64,000 bases of DNA. Origin: Vicinamibacterales bacterium (GTDB lineage: Bacteria > Acidobacteriota > Vicinamibacteria > Vicinamibacterales > JAMQPK01). The stretch is from assembly GCA_023717525.1 (NCBI GenBank), contig JAMQPK010000220.1, forward strand, positions 1-64,000, given 5' to 3'. Numbering within the stretch: the first letter of the stretch is position 1; each line of letters begins with the position of its first letter. The notes under the pieces were generated by a model. The model searched no databases. It had not been told where the DNA came from and worked only from the letters and a program-made list of their open reading frames with translations. This document shows, in pieces, positions 35,016 through 42,379 of this stretch. Made by a program: the position numbers and the translations under genes.

Positions 35016-35923
35016 AGACCACAATCATTCGTTCGGCCGTTCTCGCCGCTGTGCTTCTCGCAGGACTGTTGATGCCCCGGGGCGCATCCGCCCAGGACAG
35101 CATCGCGGTGGCGCGAGACCTCTATGCATCGGCGGCGTATGAGGACGCGCTGGCCGTCCTCAGCAGAATCGACCCGAGCGCCCGTCCAGATCGCCTCGCG
35201 GTGAATCAGTACAAGTCGTTCTGTCTTGTTGCACTAAGGCGCACGGCGGAGGCCGAGCAGGCGATCGAGGCCGTGCTTTCGGACGAGCCTTCGTATAACC
35301 CCTCGGTCAGCGACGCATCGCCTCGGCTGCTCTCGATGTTTGCCAGCGTTCGGCAGCGTGTCCTGCCGTCGATTGCGCAGCAGCGCTACGCCCATGCGAA
35401 GGCCGCCTTCGATCGCGGGGAATTTGCCGTAGCCGCGGCCGAGTTCGACCAGGTGCTGAAGGTTCTCGAAGATGTCGATCTTGCCGAAGCTGCCCGGCGC
35501 CCGCCGTTGTCTGATATTCGCACCCTGACGGTCGGGTTTCGCGACCTGAGCGCCCGTGCGGCAGCCCCGCCGCCTCCTCCTGCGGCTCCGCCCGTTGAAG
35601 TGCCCGTGGCTCCGCCCCCGGCTGTCGCGGTTCCCTTGCGCGTCTACAACACGGGCGAATTGAATGTCATGCCACCGGCCATCCTTCGTCAGGATCTGCC
35701 GTCCCTGCCCCGCGATGTCGTCTTTCGCGGACAAGGCGTGCTCGAAGTCGTCATCAACGAAGCCGGCCTGGTTGAATCGGCCACGATGAGGACGCCGATT
35801 GATCCGCGCTACGACCGCCTGGTTTTGGCGGCAACGAGAAACTGGAAGTACGAGCCCGCCACCGTCGTCGGAAAGCCGGTGAAGTTTCGAAAAATCATCG
35901 GCGTGAGGACAAAATCAGACTAG
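35012..35923 (+). CDS. TonB C-terminal domain protein with helical N-terminus, exported
   Basis: 303 residues with a signal peptide ending ASAQ (about residue 28). Residues 30-165 are helical repeat-like. A Pro-rich stretch (APPPPPAAPPVEVPVAPPPA) separates them from a TonB C-terminal module, GQGVLEVVINEAGLVESATM with NWKYEPATVVGKPV. There is no N-terminal TM anchor of TonB type if the signal is cleaved, and no ExbB or ExbD is nearby, so energy transduction is doubtful. It is translationally coupled to the pseudokinase, suggesting a common envelope function. Confidence 0.72.
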   Translation: MKTTIIRSAVLAAVLLAGLLMPRGASAQDSIAVARDLYASAAYEDALAVLSRIDPSARPDRLAVNQYKSFCLVALRRTAEAEQAIEAVLSDEPSYNPSVSDASPRLLSMFASVRQRVLPSIAQQRYAHAKAAFDRGEFAVAAAEFDQVLKVLEDVDLAEAARRPPLSDIRTLTVGFRDLSARAAAPPPPPAAPPVEVPVAPPPAVAVPLRVYNTGELNVMPPAILRQDLPSLPRDVVFRGQGVLEVVINEAGLVESATMRTPIDPRYDRLVLAATRNWKYEPATVVGKPVKFRKIIGVRTKSD

Positions 35924-37242
35924 GCGAGCCGTTTCCAGAGGTGGTGGATCGGAAATCCCGCCGCGGCGATCGCCAGGCCGTAGAGCGGCGAGTAGTTGCC
36001 GACCGCAATCTCGCCCCAGAGGATCGCGGCTAGCCCGATCGCTGTTCCTACGACGAAGCAGAGCGGCACCCACGGATAAGCTGGGGTTCTGTACGGTCTT
36101 GCCGCATCCGGCATCGTGCGTCGCAGTACGAAAACCGCCGCCACCGCCGCAATGAGCGCTGTCCATTCGACCACCACGAAGAACGTCGTCAGCGTGTCGA
36201 AGTCTCTCAGCACAAAGATCATGGCGATCGCCGCGGTGCCCTGAACCAGCAGCGCCGCCCAGGGCGTGGCCCAGCGGGGATGTACGTTTCCCAGAAACGA
36301 AAACGTCAAGCCATCACGGGCCATCGCATAGGCGACACGTGGCTTGGCGAGAAAGCCACCATTCAGTGCACCGAACACGCTCGTCATGATGGCAAGCAGG
36401 ATGAGCGTCCCGCTGAACGGGCCGGCGATCGACGTCATCACCGTGCGCGCGATGGCTTCCTTCTGCTGCGCCATCACATCGACCGGCATCATGTAGAAGT
36501 AGGCCAGGTTGGCGCCTATATAGAGCGTGACGATCGCCAGCATCCCGGCGATGATGATCCGTTTCATCAGCCGCTCAGGAGCGATGACCTCTCCGGCGAT
36601 CATGCTGACGGCGATCCAGCCGTCGTAGGTGAAGATCACCGAAGCCATTGCGCGGCCGAGGCCTTCACCCTGCACGGGCCCACCGGTGATCAGGTTGGAC
36701 GCGCTGCCGTGTCCCAGCAGAAATGCCCCACCGATAATCGCCACGAGCGCGGTCACCTTGATCGCCGTGCACACACTGCCGACCGCGGCACCCACCTGAG
36801 CGCCGAGCAGATTGACGACCGTCAGCGTGACGAGGGCGGTGATGGCAATGCCCTGGACAGCGAACGGTCCCGGGCTGGTACCAAGCAGGTTCAGCAGAAA
36901 TTCTGCGAAAACAATCGAGAGCGCGGCAGCGTTGGCTGGGGTCGTCACGACGACGTAGAGCCAGCCGAAGACGAACGCGGCCGCGTCGCCATAGGCCTCG
37001 CGGAGGAAAACGTAGACACCGCCGGGACGCGGCAATAGCGAACTGAGCTCTGCCACTGTAAGCGCGCCGCAGGTGCTAATCAGCCCAAAGGCCGTCCATA
37101 GGCCCATGATGACGAGCGGGTTCGGAACGAGGCCCGCAATGGTGGGAGGTTTACGGAAGATACCGCTGCCTATCGTGATGCCGACGATAAGGGCCGTTCC
37201 GCCCCAGAACCCGATGACTCTCCGGAGGTCTGTTCCCGTCAT
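35920..37242 (-). CDS. APC-superfamily amino acid permease
   Basis: 440 residues from ATG 37242; the longer frame adds 19 unlikely residues. Helix 1 contains GTALIVGITIGSGIFRKP, the G-x-G-I-F substrate-binding signature of the LAT/APC family. About 12 helices follow, with the Pro/Gly-rich loop LLPRPGGVYVFLREAYGD after helix 2. It should be a cytoplasmic-membrane amino acid or polyamine carrier. Its 3' end overlaps the TonB-like gene by four bases, and its start lies 41 bases from the divergent SelA-like gene, for which it might import nitrogen-containing substrates. Confidence 0.85.
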   Translation of the reverse strand: MTGTDLRRVIGFWGGTALIVGITIGSGIFRKPPTIAGLVPNPLVIMGLWTAFGLISTCGALTVAELSSLLPRPGGVYVFLREAYGDAAAFVFGWLYVVVTTPANAAALSIVFAEFLLNLLGTSPGPFAVQGIAITALVTLTVVNLLGAQVGAAVGSVCTAIKVTALVAIIGGAFLLGHGSASNLITGGPVQGEGLGRAMASVIFTYDGWIAVSMIAGEVIAPERLMKRIIIAGMLAIVTLYIGANLAYFYMMPVDVMAQQKEAIARTVMTSIAGPFSGTLILLAIMTSVFGALNGGFLAKPRVAYAMARDGLTFSFLGNVHPRWATPWAALLVQGTAAIAMIFVLRDFDTLTTFFVVVEWTALIAAVAAVFVLRRTMPDAARPYRTPAYPWVPLCFVVGTAIGLAAILWGEIAVGNYSPLYGLAIAAAGFPIHHLWKRLA

Positions 37243-37252
37243 GAAATTGGAG

Positions 37253-37258
37253 TATATT
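37253..37258 (+). promoter_or_regulatory. Minus-10 candidate for the SelA-like gene
   Basis: TATATT (37253-37258) matches five of six positions of a sigma70 minus-10 and lies 25 bases before the GTG start of the SelA-like gene. No good minus-35 is seen at the expected spacing. A strong AAGGAGG Shine-Dalgarno follows. Confidence 0.3.
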
Positions 37259-37283
37259 CGCGCCTCAAACCAAGGAGGGCCTC

Positions 37284-38846
37284 GTGAGCGAGCGATCACT
37301 CAGCCGCCGCGACCTGCTTCGCGGAGGAAGGGACGTGGGCGGCCTGCTGGCGTTGTCTGCGCTGCCACTCGAAGCGGCTCAGACGGCTCTTCGCAGTGCG
37401 CCAGACGTTTACCAGTCGATCGGCGTCCGGCCGCTCATAAACGCCCGCGGCACGTTCACGATCATCAGCGGCTCGCTCATGCTGCCCGAGGTCCGCGCCG
37501 CCATGGACGCGGCCGCGAAACACTACGTGCACCTGGACGAACTGGCGGAAGCGGTCGGCGCTCGGCTCGCCGTGCTCACGAAGGCCGAATGGGGCCTCGT
37601 GACGGCAGGCTGCAGCGCGGGCCTGACGCTTGCCACGGCCGCCTGTGTCGCCGGCGGCAACCCCGACCTCCACATCCGCGTACCGAATCTGGCGGGCTTC
37701 CCCAGGGACGAAGTCATCATCCCGAAGCATTCCCGCAACGTGTACGACGCGGCCCTGCGAACAGTCGGGGTCCGTGTGATCGAGGTCGAGACCGTTGCCG
37801 AGCTCGAGTCGGCGCTCGGCCCGCGCACCGCGATGATCTACATCATGGCGAGCCCGCGCGTCGACGCGAGTCCGCTCAACTTGAAGGCGATGGCTGCGAT
37901 CGCGCAATCGAGAGGAGTCCCGATTCTCGTCGACGCGGCGGCGGAAGTTCTGACGATCCCCAACGTGCACCTCCAGAATGGCGCGTCGCTCGTGGGTTAC
38001 AGCGGCGGCAAGTGCTTGCGCGGCCCGCAGACCGCTGGTTTGCTGCTCGGCCGAAAGGATCTCGTGAAGGCCGCATGGGTTCACAGCGCCCCGCATCACG
38101 GGCCCGGCCGTGCGCTGAAAGTCGGAAAAGAGGAAGCCATCGGGATGCTGATGGCCGTCGAGATGTGGGTCAAGCGGGATCACGACGCGGAATGGAAGCA
38201 GTGGACGTCAATGCTCGACCACGTTGACGGCCGCATGCGTCAAATTGCCGGCGTGACGACGGTGGTCAGCCAGCCGAATGGTCTTTCCAATCGGACACCG
38301 TCGCTGCGGGTGCTCTGGGATCCCGCGGTCCGCGGACTCACGAGCGATGCCGTCGTGCGCACGCTGCTCGAGACCGAACCTCGAATCGCAACGGCTGGAA
38401 CACGGCAGGACAAGCTGAGCGGAGTGTCCATCACGCCCTACATGATGTCCCCTGGAGACGAGAAGATCGTCGCCGATCGTTTGGCTGCCGTGCTCTCGGC
38501 GGGCCGGCCTTCTAGCGTGTCTGCCCGATCGTCGGCGCCGGTCGCCGATGTTACCGGCCGATGGGACGTGCGCATCGACTACGCGGCAGCTCGATCGACG
38601 CACACCCTCTACTTACGGCAGCGTGGCAGCGACATCGATGGCTCCCACCAGGGCGAGTTCATCACCCGCGACGTGTCGGGCACGATCGACGGCGACGCCA
38701 TCCGGCTCCGCAGCGCATTCAGCGAGGAGCACGGCGATGCGATTACGTTCGTCTTTACGGGAAAATTGACTGGCAGCGCGATGTCCGGGGCGCTGGACAT
38801 GGGCGAGTATCTCGGCGCCACGTGGACGGCCACGCGACGGGGATGA
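37284..38846 (+). CDS. Tat-exported SelA/DgaE-like PLP-dependent enzyme with C-terminal beta domain
   Basis: 520 residues from GTG 37284, with AAGGAGG six bases upstream. SRRDLLRGG and the hydrophobic stretch after it form a Tat signal. VRPLINARGTFTIISGSLM matches the SelA-like fold, ILVDAAAEV gives the PLP-ring aspartate (Asp217) and YSGGKCLRGPQ the Schiff-base lysine (Lys243). Relatives include selenocysteine synthase and D-glucosaminate-6-phosphate ammonia-lyase. Residues from about 415 onward form an extra beta domain (VTGRWDVRIDYAAARSTHTL), absent from cytoplasmic relatives. It is coupled by ATGA to an amidohydrolase. A beta-elimination or ammonia-lyase reaction in the periplasm is inferred. 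Confidence 0.78.
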   Translation: MSERSLSRRDLLRGGRDVGGLLALSALPLEAAQTALRSAPDVYQSIGVRPLINARGTFTIISGSLMLPEVRAAMDAAAKHYVHLDELAEAVGARLAVLTKAEWGLVTAGCSAGLTLATAACVAGGNPDLHIRVPNLAGFPRDEVIIPKHSRNVYDAALRTVGVRVIEVETVAELESALGPRTAMIYIMASPRVDASPLNLKAMAAIAQSRGVPILVDAAAEVLTIPNVHLQNGASLVGYSGGKCLRGPQTAGLLLGRKDLVKAAWVHSAPHHGPGRALKVGKEEAIGMLMAVEMWVKRDHDAEWKQWTSMLDHVDGRMRQIAGVTTVVSQPNGLSNRTPSLRVLWDPAVRGLTSDAVVRTLLETEPRIATAGTRQDKLSGVSITPYMMSPGDEKIVADRLAAVLSAGRPSSVSARSSAPVADVTGRWDVRIDYAAARSTHTLYLRQRGSDIDGSHQGEFITRDVSGTIDGDAIRLRSAFSEEHGDAITFVFTGKLTGSAMSGALDMGEYLGATWTATRRG

Positions 38847-40099
38847 TCGTCGATCGTCGATCGTCCATCGTCCATCGTCGATCGTCCATCGTCGTGGTGA
38901 TCGGCATGCTTGCGCTTGCCGCAACGCTGCCGGCGGCAGCGCCGAAGTACGACCTTGTACTGCGCGGCGGACATGTGATCGACCCGCGCAACGGGATCAG
39001 CGGCATCCGCGATGTCGCGGTGGCTGGCCGGACAATCGCCAGTGTGGCGGCCAGCATCAGCCCCGCCGATGCGTCGAAGGTGATTGATGTCTCGGGTTTG
39101 TATGTGGTCCCCGGCCTGGTCGACATCCACACGCACGTCTATGCCGGGACGGGGGAGAAGGATTCCTACGCCGGCGACCTCAGCGTTTACCCGGACACGT
39201 TTGCGCTGCGTTCGGGTGTCACAACCGTTGCCGATGCCGGTAGTTCTGGCTGGCGGAACTTCGAAGACTTCAAACAGCGCATCATTGATCGCTCGACGAC
39301 GCGCGTCCTGGCGTTTCTCAACATCGTCGGCCAGGGAATGCGCGGCGGCAAGTTCGAGCAGGATCTCGGCGACATGATGGTGCAACCGGCTGCCGATATG
39401 GCTCGGCGGTATCCTGGCGTCATCATCGGCATCAAGACCGCGCACTACTCAGGGCCGGAGTGGACGCCGGTCGACCACGCTGTCGAGGCCGGCACCCTTG
39501 CCGGTGTTCCCGTGATGGTCGATTTCGGCGCGAACAAGCCCGAGCGTCCGGTTGCCGATCTGTTGACGATGAAACTGCGGCCTGGCGACATCTATACTCA
39601 TGTGTTTTCGGGATTACGCGGCGAGCTCGACGGCGCGGGACGCCTCAACCCGGGGCTGGCTGCGGGGCGGAAACGCGGTGTGCTGTTTGATTTGGGGCAC
39701 GGTGCTCGAAGCTTCAGGTGGGACGTTGCCCAGGCGGCCATGAAGGAACAGTTTCTGCCGGACACGATTTCCACGGACCTGCATCTGGAGAGCATGAACG
39801 GCGCAATGAAGGACGTGTTGAACGTGATGAGCAAGTGTCTCGTGCTCGGGCTGACGGTCGATCAGATCGTGCAGCGCGCGACCTGGAACGCCGCGCGCGC
39901 GATCAAGCAGGACGGTCTGGGGCACTTGTCCCCTGGCGCCGGCGCCGACATCGCGGTGCTCCGATTGGAACGCGGAAGCGTCGGGTTGCCCGATGCGTAC
40001 GGCAGCAGGCTCGAAGGGGCTGGGCGCTTTCTGAACGAGCTGACGGTACGGGATGGGAAGATTGTCTACGATCTCAACGGCATTGCCATCAGGAGGTGA
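38843..40099 (+). CDS. Amidohydrolase/deacetylase-family metallohydrolase, exported
   Basis: 418 residues from ATG 38843, overlapping the SelA-like stop (ATGA); ATG 38906 in frame is an alternative. The HTH motif (VDIHTHVYAG), the Lys in IGIKTAHYSG, the His in DIYTHVFSG and DLGHGARSF, and the Asp in STDLHLESMNG are the metal ligands of the amidohydrolase superfamily. Overall it matches the EF_0837/AHA_3915 group, often found beside SelA-like PLP enzymes. The N-terminus MIVDRRSS is encoded by heptad repeats and precedes a hydrophobic signal segment (VVVIGMLALAATLPAAA), so the enzyme appears exported. Deacetylation of an N-acetyl amino compound is inferred. Confidence 0.78.
   Translation: MIVDRRSSIVHRRSSIVVVIGMLALAATLPAAAPKYDLVLRGGHVIDPRNGISGIRDVAVAGRTIASVAASISPADASKVIDVSGLYVVPGLVDIHTHVYAGTGEKDSYAGDLSVYPDTFALRSGVTTVADAGSSGWRNFEDFKQRIIDRSTTRVLAFLNIVGQGMRGGKFEQDLGDMMVQPAADMARRYPGVIIGIKTAHYSGPEWTPVDHAVEAGTLAGVPVMVDFGANKPERPVADLLTMKLRPGDIYTHVFSGLRGELDGAGRLNPGLAAGRKRGVLFDLGHGARSFRWDVAQAAMKEQFLPDTISTDLHLESMNGAMKDVLNVMSKCLVLGLTVDQIVQRATWNAARAIKQDGLGHLSPGAGADIAVLRLERGSVGLPDAYGSRLEGAGRFLNELTVRDGKIVYDLNGIAIRR
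38846..38894. repeat. Heptanucleotide tandem repeat inside the amidohydrolase 5' end (7 units)
   Basis: Seven consecutive 7-base units: ATCGTCG, ATCGTCG, ATCGTCC, ATCGTCC, ATCGTCG, ATCGTCC, ATCGTCG. The array begins right after ATG 38843. Three units make 21 bases, so the peptide repeats as IVDRRSS then IVHRRSS. A change of copy number by one would shift the reading frame. Confidence 0.85.
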
Positions 40100-40100
40100 C

Positions 40101-40571
40101 ATGAAGAAGTCGAATCGACGAAAGTTCCTCGCGCAGACGTCTGCGGTTGCCGCGGCTGTTGCGCTGCCCTCACGGGCTCAGGCGCAGGCGCGTCCCGCGG
40201 GCGCCCCAGCGAAAAAAGTTCATTGGAGCGGCGGCAAGCCACCTGCGAAGACGCCGTTGTTCAGCGGTGTCGTGTCGTACGGCAACCTTGTGTTCGTGTC
40301 CGGCATCGGCGCGCATTTCGAAGGAGACATCAAGGCGCACACCAAGCATGTGCTCGACGAGATTCAAAAGGCGCTGGAGTCGGTCGGATCATCAATGGAA
40401 AAAGTGTTGAAGGTGAATGTGTACCTGAACGACTTGAAGGACTACGCGGGGATGAACGAGATGTTCCTGGGCCGCTTCGGCCCCGAGCCTGGCGTCCGGA
40501 CGACGATCGCGGCAGCCGGCGGAATACCCGGAAACTCCCTCGTCGAGATCGATTGCATCGCATGCCTCTGA
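40101..40571 (+). CDS. Tat-exported RidA-family protein
   Basis: 156 residues from ATG 40101, preceded by AGGAGGTGAC. MKKSNRRKFLAQTSAVAAAV with ALPSRAQAQA is a Tat-type signal. The mature domain has LVFVSGIGAHFEGDI, HVLDEIQKALESVGSSMEKV, VNVYLNDLKDYAGMNE and PEPGVRTTIAAAGGIPGN, the full RidA (YjgF) layout with the conserved Arg. RidA hydrolyses reactive enamine/imine products of PLP enzymes. Its export and its position behind the SelA-like lyase and the amidohydrolase strongly suggest the same periplasmic pathway. It overlaps the peroxiredoxin start by 10 bases. Confidence 0.85.
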   Translation: MKKSNRRKFLAQTSAVAAAVALPSRAQAQARPAGAPAKKVHWSGGKPPAKTPLFSGVVSYGNLVFVSGIGAHFEGDIKAHTKHVLDEIQKALESVGSSMEKVLKVNVYLNDLKDYAGMNEMFLGRFGPEPGVRTTIAAAGGIPGNSLVEIDCIACL

Positions 40572-41029
40572 TCGAGCCAGGGAAAAAAGCACCGGCCTTC
40601 GCGCTGAAGGATCAGCGGGGCAAAACCCGCAAGCTCGCCGACTATGCAGGGCGACCGGTGATTCTGTACTTCTATCCGAAGGACGACACGCCAGGCTGCA
40701 CGAAGCAGGCTTGCGCGTTTCAAGACAATCTGCCGCGATTCAAGGCGAGCAAGGCCGCGGTGCTTGGTGTGAGCATCCTCGACGAAGCCAGCAAAGCGCG
40801 GTTCGCCGAGAAGTACAAACTATCGTTCCCGCTACTGGCCGACGACGATCACGCCGTGGCGGAGAAGTACGGCGTCTGGCAGCAAAAATCGCTGTACGGC
40901 CGCTCGTTCATGGGCAACGTACGAACGACGTATCTGATTGGCGGCGATGGAAAAATTGCGAAACGCTGGGACAAGGTGAAAGTTGACGGCCACGCAGACG
41001 AGGTGCTCGAGGCCGTCAACGCGATCTAG
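40562..41029 (+). CDS. bcp: Thioredoxin-dependent peroxiredoxin, BCP/PrxQ type
   Basis: 155 residues from ATG 40562. PKDDTPGCTKQACAFQD holds the peroxidatic cysteine and a second cysteine five residues later, the atypical two-cysteine layout of bacterioferritin comigratory protein. FPLLADDDHAVAEKYGVW and RTTYLIGGDGKI complete the family pattern, and length is normal. It has no export signal, so it should act in the cytoplasm with thioredoxin. It overlaps the RidA gene out of frame, so it is translationally coupled to it. Confidence 0.88.
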   Translation: MPLIEPGKKAPAFALKDQRGKTRKLADYAGRPVILYFYPKDDTPGCTKQACAFQDNLPRFKASKAAVLGVSILDEASKARFAEKYKLSFPLLADDDHAVAEKYGVWQQKSLYGRSFMGNVRTTYLIGGDGKIAKRWDKVKVDGHADEVLEAVNAI

Positions 41030-41032
41030 GTC

Positions 41033-41224
41033 TTACTCGATGACGATCTTTGCGACGGCGGGCAGGCGGTCGACCTTGCCTGCCACGATTTCCATCTGAG
41101 CGAGCGTCGTTTTCTTGTGATCGCCGGCGACGCGCGGGATGCAGCCGCGCACGAGCTGCTGGGTTCTCAGGACGGCAATAGAGACGAATTCGAACGCATT
41201 GGACGTCGCCGATCTATTGATCAC
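41033..41224 (-). CDS. rpoZ: DNA-directed RNA polymerase omega subunit
   Basis: 63 residues from GTG 41224, with GGGAG six bases upstream. NAFEFVSIAVLRTQQLVRGC followed by IPRVAGDHKKTTLAQMEIVA is the omega pattern (a helix with A-L-R-A-x-Q-L-xx-G, then PRV and KKT-xA-xxE). It stabilises and assembles the polymerase. It lies alone between two plus-strand genes rather than beside gmk, its usual neighbour. The small size is normal for acidobacterial omega. Recognition rests on motif similarity only. Confidence 0.75.
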   Translation of the reverse strand: MINRSATSNAFEFVSIAVLRTQQLVRGCIPRVAGDHKKTTLAQMEIVAGKVDRLPAVAKIVIE

Positions 41225-41353
41225 TGATGGCTCCCTATCTTGGCTTCAATGAGGGCTGGAACCTGGCCCGGGCGAGACCGGGGATTGAGGGCAGAGCTCA
41301 GGAAAGCGAGTAAGACTCAAGTATACTTCGATATCCCGAGACGGAGCAGCATC

Positions 41354-42364
41354 ATGAAGACGCGAACGACACCGTACGCCTGGGCCGTCGCCTGCACGGT
41401 TGCAGCCACCCTTGCCGCCGTGTCGAGCGGGTTGTCTTCGCAGGGGCTCCAAGGCCCGAATCCCGACACGTCGTACCACCTTGGCCCCGATTCGCTCCCA
41501 CAGGACGGTGTGCCAAAAGGGGAAATTCGCGGCCCGTTCAGCCTGTCCAGCCAGGCGTATCCGGGAACGCAGCATACGTATTGGGTCTACGTCCCGGCGC
41601 AGTATCGATCTTCCGTGCCGGCGAGCCTGATGATTTTTCAGGACGGGCAGGCGTTCAAGAACCCGGACGGAAATCTTCGCGCGCACAACGTGATGGACAA
41701 CCTGATTTACCGGCGCGAGATACCAGTGATGATCGGCGTGTTCATCAATCCCGGCCGCCGGCCCGACCAGCCGGAGCCCACGCCGCAGAACTGGGGCGAT
41801 CGCGACACCAACCGTCCGACCGAATACAACACGCTCGATGACAAGTATGCGCGGGTCATTGTCGATGAGCTCATGCCCGTGCTGCATAAGGACTTCAACA
41901 TCTCGAACGATCCGGAGCGTCACGGCATCGGAGGCGCCAGCTCTGGCGCCATCGCCGCGTTTACGGTCGCGTGGCAGCGTCCCAACGATTTTCGCAAAGT
42001 GCTGAGCATCGTCGGCAGCTTCGTGAATCTGCGCGGTGGCCACGCGTATGCCGACATCGTCCAGGAGAGCGAGAAGAAGCCCATCCGGATCTATTTGCAG
42101 GACGGCCGGAACGACAATCGAGGTACGGGGCGCGGCGGCGAGTACGACGAGACACGCGACTGGTTCCTTCAGAACGTGCGCCTCATGAAGGCGCTGACCG
42201 GCAAGGGCTACGACGTGAACTACTCGTGGGGACTGAATCGCCACGACCAGGCGATGGGCGGTGCTATTCTGCCGGACATGATGCGCTGGTTGTGGCGCGA
42301 TCATCCGGTTTCTGTGGATGCGAACGACGCTGTCGAGCGGTCGTTCAATGAACCTGGCAAATAA
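41354..42364 (+). CDS. Exported esterase (Fes/esterase D-like alpha/beta-hydrolase)
   Basis: 336 residues from ATG 41354, with a signal segment ([20 protein letters not shown]). [20 protein letters not shown] and [11 protein letters not shown] match enterochelin-esterase-like proteins. [13 protein letters not shown] (around residue 195) is the GxSxG nucleophile elbow, with a candidate His in [13 protein letters not shown]. It should hydrolyse an ester in the periplasm. It lies 15 bases before the PQQ dehydrogenase gene, so the two are likely co-transcribed; a sugar ester is a plausible substrate. Confidence 0.78.
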   Translation: MKTRTTPYAWAVACTVAATLAAVSSGLSSQGLQGPNPDTSYHLGPDSLPQDGVPKGEIRGPFSLSSQAYPGTQHTYWVYVPAQYRSSVPASLMIFQDGQAFKNPDGNLRAHNVMDNLIYRREIPVMIGVFINPGRRPDQPEPTPQNWGDRDTNRPTEYNTLDDKYARVIVDELMPVLHKDFNISNDPERHGIGGASSGAIAAFTVAWQRPNDFRKVLSIVGSFVNLRGGHAYADIVQESEKKPIRIYLQDGRNDNRGTGRGGEYDETRDWFLQNVRLMKALTGKGYDVNYSWGLNRHDQAMGGAILPDMMRWLWRDHPVSVDANDAVERSFNEPGK

Positions 42365-42379
42365 CGAACGGGAGAACTT

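Noticed and set aside
38561-38842. Longer N-terminus for the amidohydrolase
   Set aside because: The frame there is the shadow of the SelA-like C-terminus; the ATG at 38843 is in the coupled position.
38846-38894. Heptad array considered as a short CRISPR array
   Set aside because: Units are 7 bases with no spacers, and no cas genes are present.
41246-42304. Minus-strand frame opposite the exported esterase gene
   Set aside because: No recognisable domain, and the plus-strand esterase has a signal peptide and nucleophile elbow.
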